A program made the translations under genes and the position numbers. From Dermabacter sp. (GTDB taxonomy: Bacteria; Actinomycetota; Actinomycetes; Actinomycetales; Dermabacteraceae), in the NCBI GenBank assembly GCA_030538475.1, contig JAUNTX010000003.1, positions 124,001 through 188,000 on the forward strand: a stretch of DNA of 64,000 nucleotides, given 5' to 3'. Positions 35,953 to 46,437 of the stretch are shown here, in pieces; position 1 is the first letter of the stretch, and the number at the start of each line of letters is the position of its first letter. The notes below the pieces were generated by a model that saw nothing but the letters and a program-made list of their open reading frames with translations, searched no databases and was not told where the DNA came from.

Positions 35953-38900
35953 CTACTCGCCGAAGATCTCCCGTTCGGTGATCGCCCGCGCGTGCCGGGT
36001 CACTTTGAGGTATCTCTCCTCGATCTCGCGTGCGCTGGCCGACGGGCCGTCCACGAGGGCGGCGATGGCGCGCAGGTCCACGTGGTCGGTGGGCAGTACG
36101 TCCTGCTCTCTGCCGCGCCACAGGAAGAGGGCGCGGCGCAGCGACCAGGCGAGGGACCACGCGGCCGCGAGGTCCTGGGCGTCCCTCGCGCTGAGGAGGT
36201 CGAGGTCGGCGAGGCGGTCGATTGCGGTGAGGGTTCCGCTCACGCGGAGGCTCGGGTGGGCGTGTGCGTGGGCGATGAGGAGTTTTTGCACGACCCATTC
36301 CACGTCGGTCATGGCGCCGCGGCCGAGCTTGAGGTGCCGGGTGGCTTTCGCGCCGCGGGGCAGGCGTTCGCCCTCGATGCGGGCTTTCATGCGGGCGAGG
36401 TCCCGCATCCTCGTCGCGCTCAGGCCGTCGGCCGGGTAGCGCACCCGGTCGAGCCGCTCGGTGAGGGTCGCGGTGAGCTCAGGGGGGCCGACGGCGATGC
36501 GGCCGCGCACGAGGGCCTGCTTTTCCCATGATTCGGCGTGCGTGGCGTAGTAGTCGCTCCAACTCTGCAGGGTGCGCACGAGGGGGCCCGAGCGGCCCTC
36601 GGGGCGTAGGTCGGCGTTGACCTTCATGTCGATGCCGGAGGAGGGGGCATTGAGGATGCGCTGGAGGGCGGTCGCGACGGCGGTCGCGCGCTCGAGCGTG
36701 TGGCTGCCCGCCCCCGCGTCGGCGGCCACGAACTGCACGTCGGCGTCGGAGGAGTAGCCCATTTCTTCGGCACCGAAGGATCCGAGTGCGATGATCGCGA
36801 TATCGACGCCGAGGTCGTCGAGGCCCAGCTCAGCGCTCACGCCGCGGCGGGCGCTTGCGAGGGCGGCGGTAAGGATGACGTCGGCGAGGCTCGTGAGGGC
36901 GGCGGCGACCGCGGCCGGGGTGAGGGCACCCGTGAGGTGGGCAAGGGCGATGCGGGTAATCTCGCGGCGGCGGATCTCGCGAATCGCCTCGATGGTGGCC
37001 TCTTCGCGAGTGCTGCGGGCGGCGACGGCCTGAAGTTCGGCGCCGAGCGCCTCCCGGCTGACTGGCCGAAGATCGGCGTCGCGCGCGAGCCAGCGCACCG
37101 CCTGCGGGAAGCGCTCGAGCTGTTCGCCCACGTAGCGCGAGGAGGAGAGGATGCGGGTGAGGCGTTTGGCGGCCACGCCCGAATCGCGCAAGAGGCCCAG
37201 GTACCAGTGGGTCGAGCCGAGCGTGTCGGAGAGGCGCCGAAACGCGAGCAGGCCCAGGTCGGGGTCGGTGCCGTCGGCAAACCACTCGAGCAGGCTCGGC
37301 AGGAGCTGGCGCTGGATCGCGGAGCGTCGGCTGAGGCCCTGGGTGAGGGCGGCGATGTGCTGGGTGGCCTTGGCGGGGTCGCGGTACCCGATCGCGGCGA
37401 GGCGCGCGCGCTGCGACTCGGGGCTAAGCGTGATCTCGCCGTCGCTCAGGCGCGCCGAGGTGGCCAGCAGCGGCCGGTAGTAGATCTCCTCGTGGAGTTG
37501 ACGCACGCGCCGACGGGTCCGGTCGATTCCGGCGAGGAAGGCGTCGGGCGCTTCGCGCATGGAGCGGGCGAGGCGGCGCTGGTCGGCGGGCGCGCTCGGG
37601 ATCACCTGGCTGCGGCGCAGGCGGTGGAGCTGAATGCGGTGTTCGAGGGCGCGCATACGCCGGTAGGCGAGGTCGAGTTCCGCGGACTGGTCGCGGCTGA
37701 CGTAGCCGCCGTCGGTGAGGCGTCCGAGTGCCTCCAACGTGGAGCGGACGCGCAGGGTCTCATCGCCGCGGCCGTGGACCATTTGCAGCAGTTGGATCGT
37801 GAACTCGACATCGCGCAGGCCCCCGGGGCCGAGCTTGAGATTGCGTTCGGCTTCGCTTTTCGGGATGAGCTCCACGACGCGGCGGCGCATCGCGCGGGTG
37901 TCCTCGACGAAGCCCTCGCGGGTGGAGGCCTGCCACACGAGCGGTTCGGTCAGGGCCGCGAACTCGGCGCCGAGCGCGGCGTCGCCGGCCACCGCGCGCG
38001 CCTTCAGCAGCGCCTGGAACTCCCACGAGTGGGCCCACGTGCGGTAGTAACGGCGGTAGGAGTCGATCGTGCGCACGAGTTCGCCGTCTTTGCCTTCGGG
38101 CCGCAAGTTGGCATCCACCTGCCACAGCGCCCCCTCGGAGGTGCGTTCGGAACAGATGCGGGCAAGGTCGCGCGCGAGCGCGCTGCCGAGGCGGGCCACC
38201 TCGTCGGCGCTGACGGACGGATCGCTCGGCTCGGCCACGTACATGACATCGACATCGGAGATGTAGTTGAGCTCCCCCGCCCCGGTCTTGCCCATCGCGA
38301 TCACCGCGAGCCGCACCCGCTCGTGGTCCTCGAGGCCCGCGCGGGCGAGGGCGAGGGCGGCGTCGAGCGCGGCGGCCGCGAGCGCGCTGAGGGCCCGGGA
38401 GACGGCGGGCTGCACCGCCGCGGGATCGGCCGCCATGATGTCCGCGATGGCGATGCGGCAGAGCGCGTCGTAGTAGTGCACGCGCAGGGCGTCGCGGTGT
38501 TCGGTGGGGTGGGCGGCCACCGGAATCTCGGCGGCGGGATCGGCGCCGACGGCCTCGAGCAGGGGCGCGCGGAAGTCGGGGGCGGGGGCCTCGAGGTCGA
38601 CCGGGGAGCGCAGGATGTGGGCTGAGCGCTCGGGGTGGCGGGTGAGGAAGTCGCCGAGCGCGACCGAGGTTCCGAGTAGGTGGACGAGGCGCGGGCCGCG
38701 TTCCTCGTCGCTCGCCGCCTCGCGCACGGCGCCGCCCACTCCGGCGGCGTCGGCTGCCTCGACGAGGCGCAGCAGCGCAATCATGGCCTCGTCGGGATCC
38801 GCCGCCGTCCCCATCGAGCGCACCGTGGCGGGGGTGAGGAAGGCGAGCGCGTCATCGCTCAGGAAGCGGGCGCTGCGTTCGGTGTGGACGAACCCGAGGC

Positions 38901-38979
38901 GCGCCAGCTCGCTGTGGCCGAACGCGGCCTGCTGGCCGTCGTCCTGCAGGGCGCGGATGATCCGGGTCTCGAGCGCCAT
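35953..38979 (-). CDS. glnE: bifunctional glutamine synthetase adenylyltransferase/adenylyl-removing enzyme
   Basis: GlnE adenylylates and de-adenylylates glutamine synthetase in response to nitrogen status. The 1008-residue protein has two nucleotidyltransferase domains: the first with GKTGAGELNYISDVDVMYV (about residues 230-250) and the second with GSFGAEEMGYSSDADVQFVA (about 735-755), both keeping the paired aspartates. The ATG at 38979 lies two bases after the glnA2 stop and sets the start; the frame upstream is inside glnA2. GlnA1 with its target Tyr402 is 2.4 kb away on the other strand. Confidence 0.95.
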   Translation of the reverse strand: MALETRIIRALQDDGQQAAFGHSELARLGFVHTERSARFLSDDALAFLTPATVRSMGTAADPDEAMIALLRLVEAADAAGVGGAVREAASDEERGPRLVHLLGTSVALGDFLTRHPERSAHILRSPVDLEAPAPDFRAPLLEAVGADPAAEIPVAAHPTEHRDALRVHYYDALCRIAIADIMAADPAAVQPAVSRALSALAAAALDAALALARAGLEDHERVRLAVIAMGKTGAGELNYISDVDVMYVAEPSDPSVSADEVARLGSALARDLARICSERTSEGALWQVDANLRPEGKDGELVRTIDSYRRYYRTWAHSWEFQALLKARAVAGDAALGAEFAALTEPLVWQASTREGFVEDTRAMRRRVVELIPKSEAERNLKLGPGGLRDVEFTIQLLQMVHGRGDETLRVRSTLEALGRLTDGGYVSRDQSAELDLAYRRMRALEHRIQLHRLRRSQVIPSAPADQRRLARSMREAPDAFLAGIDRTRRRVRQLHEEIYYRPLLATSARLSDGEITLSPESQRARLAAIGYRDPAKATQHIAALTQGLSRRSAIQRQLLPSLLEWFADGTDPDLGLLAFRRLSDTLGSTHWYLGLLRDSGVAAKRLTRILSSSRYVGEQLERFPQAVRWLARDADLRPVSREALGAELQAVAARSTREEATIEAIREIRRREITRIALAHLTGALTPAAVAAALTSLADVILTAALASARRGVSAELGLDDLGVDIAIIALGSFGAEEMGYSSDADVQFVAADAGAGSHTLERATAVATALQRILNAPSSGIDMKVNADLRPEGRSGPLVRTLQSWSDYYATHAESWEKQALVRGRIAVGPPELTATLTERLDRVRYPADGLSATRMRDLARMKARIEGERLPRGAKATRHLKLGRGAMTDVEWVVQKLLIAHAHAHPSLRVSGTLTAIDRLADLDLLSARDAQDLAAAWSLAWSLRRALFLWRGREQDVLPTDHVDLRAIAALVDGPSASAREIEERYLKVTRHARAITEREIFGE

Positions 38980-38981
38980 GA

Positions 38982-40328
38982 CTAGATCGCGTTGAACGTG
39001 GAGCGCAGCTCCGTCTCGGTGATCTGGTAGCGGTAGTCGTGCCACTCCTGGCGCTTGTTGCGCAGGATGTACTCGAAGACCTGCTCGCCGAGGATGTCGG
39101 CCATGAGTTCCGAGCTCTCGAAGCATTCGAGGGCCCGAAGCAGGTCGGAGGGCAGCGGGTCGATGCCCATGGTGCGCCGCTCCCGCTCCGTCAGCTCCCA
39201 CACCGTGTCTTCGGCGCCTTCGGGCAGCTCGTATTCCTCCTCGATCCCCTTGAGTCCGGCGCCGAGCAGGACCGAGAGGGCCAGGTAGGGGTTCGCCGCC
39301 GAATCGAGGCCGCGGAACTCGACGCGCGAGCTCGTGCCCTTCGTGGGCTTGTGGAACGGCACGCGCACGAGGGCGCTGCGGTTGTTGTGGCCCCACACGA
39401 CGTAGCTCGGGGCTTCCTGGGCGCCCCACAGGCGCTTGTAGGAGTTGACGAACTGGTTCGTGATCGCCGAATACTCCCGGGCGTGCACAAGCAGGCCGGC
39501 GATGAAGTGGCGGGCCGTCTTGCTGAGGCCGTACTGCGCGCCCGGCTCGTGAAACACGTTGGTGCCGCCCTGGAACAGGGAGAGGTGGGTGTGCATGCCG
39601 TTGCCCGGCTGGTCGATCATCGGCTTCGGCATGAAGCTCGCGACCTTGCCCTGGGAGAGCGCCACCTGCTTGACCACGGCCCGCAGGGTCAGGAGGTTGT
39701 CGGCGGTCGTGAGGGCGTCGGCGTAGCGCAGGTCGATCTCGTTCTGGCCGGGGCCGCCCTCGTGGTGGCTGTATTCGACGTGAATGTTCATCGATTCGAG
39801 GTGCTGGATCGCGATCCGGCGAAAGTTGTTGCCGTCGGCGCGCTGCACGTAGTCGAAGTACCCGCCCTGATCCACGGGGCTCAGCGGCGTGCCCTCGCGG
39901 TAGCGCTCATCAAACAGGTAGAACTCCACCTCGGGGTGGGCGAACAGTTCGAGGCCCCGATCCTCCGCGCGCGAGAGCGCTTCGCGCAGGACCCGCCGCG
40001 GGTCGGAGGCGGCCGGTTCGCCGTCGGGCGTGTGGACATCGCAGATCATGACGCCCGTGGGGCCGTAGCCGCGCGAGTCCTGCATGACCCGGTAGGTCGA
40101 GGGATCGGGGCGCAGCAGCATGTCCGATTCGTAGGCGCGCGTGAGGCCCTCCACCGCGCTGCCGTCGATCCCGATCCCCTCATCGAAGGCCTGGTCCAGG
40201 TCCGTGGGTGAGATGGCGACGGATTTGAGCCGCCCCACCACGTCGCAAAACCAGAGGCGAATGTAGTCAATGCCCTGCTCTTCGACCTGGCGCAGAACCG
40301 AATCCTGTTGGCGTTCCATACACGCCAT
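38982..40328 (-). CDS. glnA2: glutamine synthetase family protein GlnA2
   Basis: This 448-residue glutamine-synthetase paralogue lacks the first 25 residues or so of GlnA1 and begins RLWFCDVVGRLKSVAISP. It retains HPEVEFYLFDE, EYSHHEGGPGQNEIDLRY and HNNRSALVRVP. In actinobacteria GlnA2 lies beside glnE and may act in polyamine or other amide synthesis rather than main nitrogen assimilation; that is family knowledge, not shown here. The ATG at 40328 or the second ATG at 40319 could be used. It is divergent from panB. Confidence 0.92.
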   Translation of the reverse strand: MACMERQQDSVLRQVEEQGIDYIRLWFCDVVGRLKSVAISPTDLDQAFDEGIGIDGSAVEGLTRAYESDMLLRPDPSTYRVMQDSRGYGPTGVMICDVHTPDGEPAASDPRRVLREALSRAEDRGLELFAHPEVEFYLFDERYREGTPLSPVDQGGYFDYVQRADGNNFRRIAIQHLESMNIHVEYSHHEGGPGQNEIDLRYADALTTADNLLTLRAVVKQVALSQGKVASFMPKPMIDQPGNGMHTHLSLFQGGTNVFHEPGAQYGLSKTARHFIAGLLVHAREYSAITNQFVNSYKRLWGAQEAPSYVVWGHNNRSALVRVPFHKPTKGTSSRVEFRGLDSAANPYLALSVLLGAGLKGIEEEYELPEGAEDTVWELTERERRTMGIDPLPSDLLRALECFESSELMADILGEQVFEYILRNKRQEWHDYRYQITETELRSTFNAI

Positions 40329-40409
40329 TGTGCCCCACCAGACACCGCCCGGCCCTGAGCGCTAGGCTAAAGAGGCATCGATGCCGGCACGCTTCAAGGA
40401 GAACTGCTC

Positions 40410-41225
40410 GTGACCCACACGCCCCTGACCCCCGCCCGAGTGCGGACCCACACGCTCACCGCGTTCAAGGAGCAGGGTCGCAAGATCTCGATGCTCACGA
40501 GCTACGACTCGTTCACCGCCCGCATCTTCCAGGACGCCGGAATCGACGTGTTGCTGGTCGGCGATTCCGTCGGCACCACGGTGCTCGGTTACGACTCGAC
40601 GGTCTTTACGCGCCACGAGGACGTGGTGCTCTTCACCGGCGCCGTGGCGCGGGCGACCACCCGGCCGCTGATCCTTGCCGACATGGCCTTTGGCACGTAT
40701 CAGTCGGGGCCGCGCGACGCGGTGCTGCACGGGGTTGAGCTGATCCGCGCGGGCGCTCACGCGGTCAAGCTCGAAGGCGGACGCGACATCCTGCCCCAGG
40801 TCAAGGCGCTCGTCGAAGCCGGCATTCCCGTGTGCGGTCACCTGGGCTTCACCCCGCAGTCCGTCCACCAGCTCGGCGGGCACAAGGTGCAGGGCCGCGA
40901 TCACGTGCTCGCCGATCACATGGCCGACGACGCCCTCGCGCTCCAGGAGGCGGGCGCGTTCGCGATTGTCCTCGAGATGGTGCCCGCGCAGCTCGCGGAT
41001 CGGATCACTCAGGTGGCGACGGTGCCGACCATTGGGATTGGCGCGGGCGTGCATTGCGACGGCCAGGTGCTCGTGTGGCAGGACATGGCGGGCCTCAGCG
41101 ACTTCGAGGGGAAGTTCGTGCAGCGCTTCGCGAATCTACGCGATGACCTGGGACGGGCCGCCTCCGACTACCGTTCGGCGGTCGAAGCAGCCTCGTTCCC
41201 GCGGGCCGAGCACTCGTTCGAGTAG
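40410..41225 (+). CDS. panB: 3-methyl-2-oxobutanoate hydroxymethyltransferase PanB
   Basis: PanB makes ketopantoate from ketoisovalerate and methylene-tetrahydrofolate, the first step of pantothenate synthesis. The 271-residue TIM-barrel protein shows ISMLTSYDSFTARIFQDAG, VLLVGDSVGTTVLGYDST, DMAFGTYQSG, KLEGG and GHLGFTPQSVHQLGG, with the catalytic Glu in the FAIVLEMVP stretch. It starts with GTG after AAGGAG. No panC or panD is nearby. The gene is divergent from glnA2 and convergent with the small gene at 41236. Confidence 0.96.
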   Translation: MTHTPLTPARVRTHTLTAFKEQGRKISMLTSYDSFTARIFQDAGIDVLLVGDSVGTTVLGYDSTVFTRHEDVVLFTGAVARATTRPLILADMAFGTYQSGPRDAVLHGVELIRAGAHAVKLEGGRDILPQVKALVEAGIPVCGHLGFTPQSVHQLGGHKVQGRDHVLADHMADDALALQEAGAFAIVLEMVPAQLADRITQVATVPTIGIGAGVHCDGQVLVWQDMAGLSDFEGKFVQRFANLRDDLGRAASDYRSAVEAASFPRAEHSFE

Positions 41226-41235
41226 GCTGCCCGGC

Positions 41236-41412
41236 TCAGTCCTCGTCCCAGGCGCGGTCCTCTTCGTCCCACTTCTCGTTGCGCTCCTGGGCGATCTCGA
41301 GCGCGCGGCTCGCGTCCTCGCGGGTCGCGTAGGGGCCCATGAGGTGATCGGCGGGGCTGTGGGGGCCTTCTTCCACCTGCGCGGTCTGCACGTTGTAGTA
41401 GTACTCGGTCAT
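41236..41412 (-). CDS. small SPOR-like protein next to map
   Basis: The 58-residue product (MTEYYYNVQTAQVEEGPHS start, GPYATREDASRALE middle, acidic WDEEDRAWDED end) is too small for much analysis. The GPYATREDA segment matches the loop of SPOR-type repeats, and near-identical short proteins are found beside the methionine aminopeptidase gene in actinobacteria. It is divergent from map (105 bases) and convergent with panB (10 bases). Function is unknown. Confidence 0.75.
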   Translation of the reverse strand: MTEYYYNVQTAQVEEGPHSPADHLMGPYATREDASRALEIAQERNEKWDEEDRAWDED

Positions 41413-41517
41413 GGCCTGCTCCTTGAGTGAGACGGAAATGCGGGCGGCGGCGGGGCCGCACCCGCAGCGTGCTGGCTGGTTTCGCATCACGCTACCGGAC
41501 CTGAGACACTGGTAGCC

Positions 41518-42417
41518 ATGAGTGACGACAACTGGCTGAGGCCTGAAGGCCGCGATGCCCTCACCCCCGGAGTGGTGTCTGCGCTGCGCGCGGTGCCCGC
41601 ATCGATTGCCCAGCCAGAATACGTGTTCAAGGACCACGCCGCATCCGATGATGTGGGTCCGTACGTGCAGAGCCCCGAGGTCATCGCGCGGGTGCGCCGG
41701 GCCTCCAAGGTCGCGGCCATCGCGCTGCGCGAGGCGGGCCACATGGCCGCGCCCGGCGTCACGACCGACGAGGTGGATCGGGTGGTGCACGAGGTGCTGC
41801 TGGATCACGGCGCCTACCCCTCGACCCTCGGCTACCTCGGGTTTCCGAAGTCGTGCTGCACGAGCCTCAACGAAGTGATCTGCCACGGCATCCCCGATTC
41901 GACCGTCATTGAGGAGGGCGACATCCTCAACGTGGATGTCACCGCGTACCTCGATGGCGTACACGGCGATACGAACGCCACCTTCTGTATGCCGGGCACG
42001 GCCGAGCCCGCGCGCCTCCTGGTGGAGCGAGCGGAGCAGGCGATGTGGCGCGGGATCCGCGCGGCAAAGCCCGGGCGCGAGGCCAACGTGGTGGGCCGCG
42101 TCATCGAGACGTACGTGCGGCGCTTCGGCTACGAGTCCGTCCGGGACTTCACGGGGCACGGGATCGCCGAAGGTTTCCACAACGGGCTCATCATCCCCCA
42201 TTACGATTCCGCCCCCCAGCACAGCGACATCATCGAGCCGAACATGATTTTCACTGTCGAGCCGATGGTGACGCTCGGTTCGCAGGACTGGGAATCGTGG
42301 GACGACGGCTGGACGATCCTCACGAAGGACGCCTCCTTTACCGCCCAGTTCGAACACACCTTCCTCATCACCGAGGACGGGTACGAAGTCCTCACGGACC
42401 CGGACGCTCCGCTCTAG
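41518..42417 (+). CDS. map: methionine aminopeptidase, type I
   Basis: This enzyme removes the initiator methionine from new proteins. The 299-residue form has an N-terminal extension of about 50 residues before the catalytic pita-bread fold, as in mycobacterial MapB-type enzymes. Visible are [10 protein letters not shown] (substrate His), [22 protein letters not shown] with the metal Asp residues, [11 protein letters not shown] and FTVEPMV with metal His and Glu. The ATG at 41518 gives the family length. ppgK follows 58 bases later. Confidence 0.95.
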   Translation: MSDDNWLRPEGRDALTPGVVSALRAVPASIAQPEYVFKDHAASDDVGPYVQSPEVIARVRRASKVAAIALREAGHMAAPGVTTDEVDRVVHEVLLDHGAYPSTLGYLGFPKSCCTSLNEVICHGIPDSTVIEEGDILNVDVTAYLDGVHGDTNATFCMPGTAEPARLLVERAEQAMWRGIRAAKPGREANVVGRVIETYVRRFGYESVRDFTGHGIAEGFHNGLIIPHYDSAPQHSDIIEPNMIFTVEPMVTLGSQDWESWDDGWTILTKDASFTAQFEHTFLITEDGYEVLTDPDAPL

Positions 42418-42475
42418 TCTTCCCCGCACCACCTCATTTTTTCCCCTCACCCGGCACAGAAAGAACGGCATCAGA

Positions 42476-43306
42476 ATGGGACAGCTCGCATTCGGAATCG
42501 ACATTGGCGGCAGCGGGATCAAGGGCGCCCCCGTCAACCTCAAGAAGGGGGAGCTGGCCGCGGACCGCGTGCGCATCCCCACCCCGCAGCCCGCGACGCC
42601 CGAGGCCGTGGCGCAGACGGTCCGCGAGCTCATCGACTCCTTCGATGTGCCGGCCGACATGCCCGTGGGGATTACCTTTCCCACCGTGATTCAGCACGGA
42701 GTGGCGAAGACCGCGGCGAACGTTGATGAGTCGTGGATCGGCACGGATGCCGATGCTCTCTTCACCAAGGCCACGGGGCGCGATGTCTTCGTGGTGAACG
42801 ACGCCGACGCGGCCGGGATCGCCGAAATGGAGTTCGGTGCGGGCAAGGGCAAGAACGGGCTTGTCATCATGACCACGCTCGGCACCGGGATCGGTTCGGC
42901 CATGTTCATCGACGGCAAGCTCATCCCGAACTCCGAACTGGGGCACCTCGTGCATGAGGGTCGCAGCATCGAGAAGTTCGCGGCGAGCTCCGTGTTTGAG
43001 CGCGAGGGCCTCACCTACCAGGAGTGGGCCGAAAAGCGGCTGCAGGTGTTCTATTCGCAGGTCGAGTTCCTGTTCAGCCCCGACCTGATCCTCGTGGGCG
43101 GCGGCGTCTCGAAGCAGGCGAAGAAGTTCCTGCCCTACCTGACGCTCGAGACCACGATTGTGGCGGCGAAGCTGCGTAACGAGGCCGGGATCGTGGGGGC
43201 GGCCGCGCTCGCGCACGCGAACAAGAAGCGTGCCACGAAGAAGCTGGCCAAGGCGAAGAAGAAGCGCGACGCCGCGGATCTCGCGGCGGAATCCACCGCG
43301 GACTAG
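42476..43306 (+). CDS. ppgK: polyphosphate glucokinase
   Basis: PPGK phosphorylates glucose using polyphosphate or ATP. The 276-residue ROK-family protein begins [13 protein letters not shown], the phosphate-binding motif, followed by [10 protein letters not shown], the catalytic Asp in [24 protein letters not shown], and [16 protein letters not shown] near the metal-binding region. The C-terminal 35 residues are a Lys/Ala-rich tail. It ends close to the rnpB gene, which reads towards it. Confidence 0.95.
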   Translation: MGQLAFGIDIGGSGIKGAPVNLKKGELAADRVRIPTPQPATPEAVAQTVRELIDSFDVPADMPVGITFPTVIQHGVAKTAANVDESWIGTDADALFTKATGRDVFVVNDADAAGIAEMEFGAGKGKNGLVIMTTLGTGIGSAMFIDGKLIPNSELGHLVHEGRSIEKFAASSVFEREGLTYQEWAEKRLQVFYSQVEFLFSPDLILVGGGVSKQAKKFLPYLTLETTIVAAKLRNEAGIVGAAALAHANKKRATKKLAKAKKKRDAADLAAESTAD

Positions 43307-43341
43307 GGCCTCGTCCCGGGGCCCTTCAGGGGAGCCGCGGA

Positions 43342-43694
43342 GGGGACCAGCCAGCCTATAAGCCGGGTTCTGTGTTCGACAGTCATCTATCTAGGATCAT
43401 CGTTGCCGATGACCTCGAGCGGTCTACCCGGAAGCTGAGCCTGGCACTCGTCGCGCTTCCTGTCTGACCTTGCTCCCGGTGGGGTTTACCCTGCCAGCGC
43501 CGTCACCGGCGCCGCGGTGGTCTCTTACACCACCCTTTCACCCTGACCGGCCAAAGCCGGCGGTCTACTTTCTGTGGCACTGTCCCGCGGATCGCTCCGG
43601 GTGGGCGTTACCCACCACCGTTGCCAGGAGGAGCCCGGACTTTCCTCGGGGCGCTTGAAGAAGCGCCACGCGACTGTCCGGCTGACTGGTCCCC
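43342..43694 (-). ncRNA. rnpB: RNase P RNA (class A)
   Basis: The RNA subunit of RNase P trims tRNA 5' leaders. On the minus strand the 5' end GGGGACCAG pairs with the 3' end CTGGTCCCC (P1). The conserved GAGGAAAGTCCGGGCTCC element lies near the 5' end and ACAGAACCCGGCTTAT near the 3' end. The length of about 353 bases is normal for a high-GC actinobacterium. Confidence 0.95.
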
Positions 43695-43698
43695 CGAT

Positions 43699-43704
43699 AC
43701 TGTA
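43699..43704 (-). promoter_or_regulatory. candidate rnpB -10 element
   Basis: TACAGT on the minus strand lies four bases before the predicted RNA 5' end as aligned through P1, which would place the start at G 43692-43693. No good -35 hexamer was found. Confidence 0.4.
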
Positions 43705-43754
43705 CTCCACCCATCCCCGCCCCTTCCTCCCCCGCGCGAAAGGCCCCCGAATCC

Positions 43755-44528
43755 ATGCTCATCCTCGTGCCGCCGTCGGAGACGAAGACTCGACCCACGG
43801 CAGACGATGCTCCCACCGTGAGCTACGGCAGCTTCGCGGGCACCTCGCTCGTGAAGGATCGGCGCACGATGCTCGCGGCGGCCCAGCGCACCGCGACGGG
43901 AGCGAGGGCCGCGGATCGGCTCGGCGCTCCCCCGTCGGCCCCCGAACTCGTGACCCGCATGGCGCACCTAGACACCGAGCCCGCGGGAGCGCCGCTCGAG
44001 GTGTATTCGGGGGTGCTGTATGACGCACTCGGGACGATCTCGGTGCCGGAGGATGCGCGCCTGCTCATCACGAGCGCGCTCGGCGGCGTCGTGGATGCCG
44101 CCCTCGATACGATTCCCGCCTACCGGCTCTCGGCGTCCTCGGATGTCTCGCGCCTCGGCAAGGTGAGCGCGTGGTGGAAGCCGCGCCTCGAGGCGACAGC
44201 GCGGTCCCTCACGGCCGCGTCTTCGGTGATCGTGGACTGCCGCTCGGGCGCCTACACGCAGATGATGCCGCTCGTGGGCAACAAGGTGATGCGGGTGGGC
44301 GCGGTCGCGGTGCGCGACGGGCGCCGCAGCGTGGTCAGTCACGACGCGAAGCGCTACCGCGGCCTCGTGGCCCGCGCGCTGCTCGAGGAGCCGGTGCGGG
44401 CCCGCACCGCCGACGAGGTGGTGGACCAGCTGCGGGCGAGCCTCAGCCCCGGCCTCGATGTCGAGTTCGAGCGCGGGGCCCGCACGCACACGCTCACCGT
44501 GGTCGATACCTGGAGTGCGGAGCGCTGA
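43755..44528 (+). CDS. yaaA: YaaA-family peroxide stress protein
   Basis: YaaA proteins limit iron and peroxide damage in E. coli and bind DNA. The 257-residue protein begins MLILVPPSETK and contains YSGVLYDALG, YRLSASSDVSRLGK and the conserved VIVDCRSGAYTQMMPL. It matches the DUF328 pattern. It is divergent from rnpB, and the ATG at 43755 starts within a compact intergenic region. Its role in this organism is inferred from the family only. Confidence 0.88.
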   Translation: MLILVPPSETKTRPTADDAPTVSYGSFAGTSLVKDRRTMLAAAQRTATGARAADRLGAPPSAPELVTRMAHLDTEPAGAPLEVYSGVLYDALGTISVPEDARLLITSALGGVVDAALDTIPAYRLSASSDVSRLGKVSAWWKPRLEATARSLTAASSVIVDCRSGAYTQMMPLVGNKVMRVGAVAVRDGRRSVVSHDAKRYRGLVARALLEEPVRARTADEVVDQLRASLSPGLDVEFERGARTHTLTVVDTWSAER

Positions 44529-44540
44529 GGCGCCCGGCGT

Positions 44541-45590
44541 TTAGCCGCGCCCGAAGTGCGCCGTGACGGTGGCGCGGCCGGGATCGACGGTGATCTGGCC
44601 GCCGTACGGAAGGATGTACTGGGGTTTCGTGTGGCCAAAGGGCAGGCCGACGCACACGGGCAGGGTGGGGGCGTAGCGAGAGATTTCCGCGAGGGCGTAG
44701 TCGCGCTGGGCTGCCCGCCGCTGGGCCCGCTCGGCGGGGCTGAGGGGGCTTTCGCGAATATTGACGACGGGGCGGGCGAGGACGAGCCCCGCGGCCACCT
44801 CGAGGTAGCCCCGCTCTCCCATGCCCCGCATCCAGCGCCCTACGAGGTCGGGGGCCGGGAGCACTTCGGAGGTCTCGAAGATGAGGATGGCGCCCTCGAG
44901 GTCCGCCGCCGGGGGCAGCAGCCCGGCCCAGGCCCACTGATCGAGCACTTCGAGGCAGCCGCCCCACGTGGCGCCGCGGACGGGGCCGGTGGGGCCGAAG
45001 AACTCGAGCGGGACGGCCGGCTCGCGGGGCGCGGCCTCGGTGAGGGTGGCCGGGTCGGCAAAGTCGAGGCCGAAGTCCTCGGAGCCGTCCGGCAGCGTCA
45101 GTTCGAGGTCTCCGGTGCCAAAGAGCGCCGCGCGAAGGGAGGTGAGATGCTGGGTGTCCGGGCGGGGTCCGGGACCCAGGTGCACCATGGTGGAGCCGCC
45201 GTGGAAGGAGCCGACGCCGTGGGAGAACAGCCAGGCGAGGATGTTCGTGTTGTCGCTGTAGCCGAAGAAGGGCTTCGGATCGGCCTGCGGGAGCGACGGG
45301 TCCAGGTGCGGGAGCACGCGGATCTGGTCGTCTCCCCCGATGCTCGTCAGGATGGCCCGGATCGAGGGATCGGCGAAGGCGGCGTTGACATCGGCGGCCC
45401 TGTGCTCGGGGCTCGCCCCAAGTGCCCGAGTAGTGGGGTATTCGACCACCTCAAGGCCCAGGCGGTCCTCGATCCGGCGCATGGACTGCGCGTGGAGCTC
45501 GGGGAAGTACGCCGGGGCGGCCCACGCGGGCGACAGCACCGCGACCTTGGCGCCTGCCGGGACCAGGAGCGGGGCTTTCACCGCGCGCAT
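44541..45590 (-). CDS. S66-family peptidase (LD-carboxypeptidase / MccF type)
   Basis: S66 serine peptidases trim muropeptides or cleave acylated microcin-type compounds. The 349-residue protein has PAGAKVAVLSPAW near the N-terminus, IGGDDQIRVLPHL, the nucleophile Ser in FFGYSDNTNI, FETSE with the Glu, and the His in PFGHTKPQ. It begins two bases after the NIF3 gene and may be coexpressed with sufS-sufU. Whether it acts on LD-bonds or on microcin-like molecules cannot be told from the sequence. Confidence 0.88.
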   Translation of the reverse strand: MRAVKAPLLVPAGAKVAVLSPAWAAPAYFPELHAQSMRRIEDRLGLEVVEYPTTRALGASPEHRAADVNAAFADPSIRAILTSIGGDDQIRVLPHLDPSLPQADPKPFFGYSDNTNILAWLFSHGVGSFHGGSTMVHLGPGPRPDTQHLTSLRAALFGTGDLELTLPDGSEDFGLDFADPATLTEAAPREPAVPLEFFGPTGPVRGATWGGCLEVLDQWAWAGLLPPAADLEGAILIFETSEVLPAPDLVGRWMRGMGERGYLEVAAGLVLARPVVNIRESPLSPAERAQRRAAQRDYALAEISRYAPTLPVCVGLPFGHTKPQYILPYGGQITVDPGRATVTAHFGRG

Positions 45591-45592
45591 GC

Positions 45593-46437
45593 TCAGCGCA
45601 CCGCGCCCGTGAACGGATCGCTCGAGCGATCGCTGACCTCGATCCTCAGGTGGGGGAAGCGTTCGCGGAGGAGCCCCGCCACGTGCGGGAGGTAGAGGAA
45701 CTCGCTCGCGTAGTGCGGGAGGTCGATGAGGGCGGGGACTCGGGCGGGGTCGGCGGCGCTTTCGAGGTGTTCGAGCGCGGGATGATGGCGCAGGTCCGAG
45801 GTGATGTAGGCATCGGCCCCCGCGGCAGTGGCGGCGTCCAGGAAGGAGTCTCCCGCCCCCGGGCAGAGCGCGACGCGCCGAACCTCGCGTTCGGCGTCGC
45901 CCGTGTAGAGCACGCCCTGCGCGGTGGAGGGCGCCACCTGAGCCACCTGCCGGGCGAGGCGCTCGACGCTCACCGGGGTGGGAAGGGTGCCAACGGCCCC
46001 GAGGCCGAACGGGGTCTCGCTGCCCTCGCCGCGTTCGGCGGGGGCGACGAGGGGGCACGCGTCCTCCAGGCCGAGCGCCCTGATCCAGGCGCCGACGGTG
46101 CCCTCGAGCGAGCGGTCGGTGTTCGTATGCCCACACCACAGGGCGCTTCGGGCACCGATGAGGTCGGTCAGGATGCGACCCTTGCCGCTCGTGGTCGCCA
46201 CGAAGCTCGCGCCGCGCAGCAGCAACGGGTGGTGGGTGATCAGCAGGGTGCCAGGGGATTCGGCGGCGATCCGGGCCTCGGCAAGAGTGGGATCCACGGC
46301 GAGGCGAATGCGGTGGATTCTCCACTCGGGATCGCCTGCCACGAGGCCCACGCGGTCCCAGTCTTCGGCCCAGGAAAGCGGGAATAAGTCCTCGAGCGCT
46401 TCGGTCAGGGCGCCGAGCCTTTCGCCGTCCCCCGTGC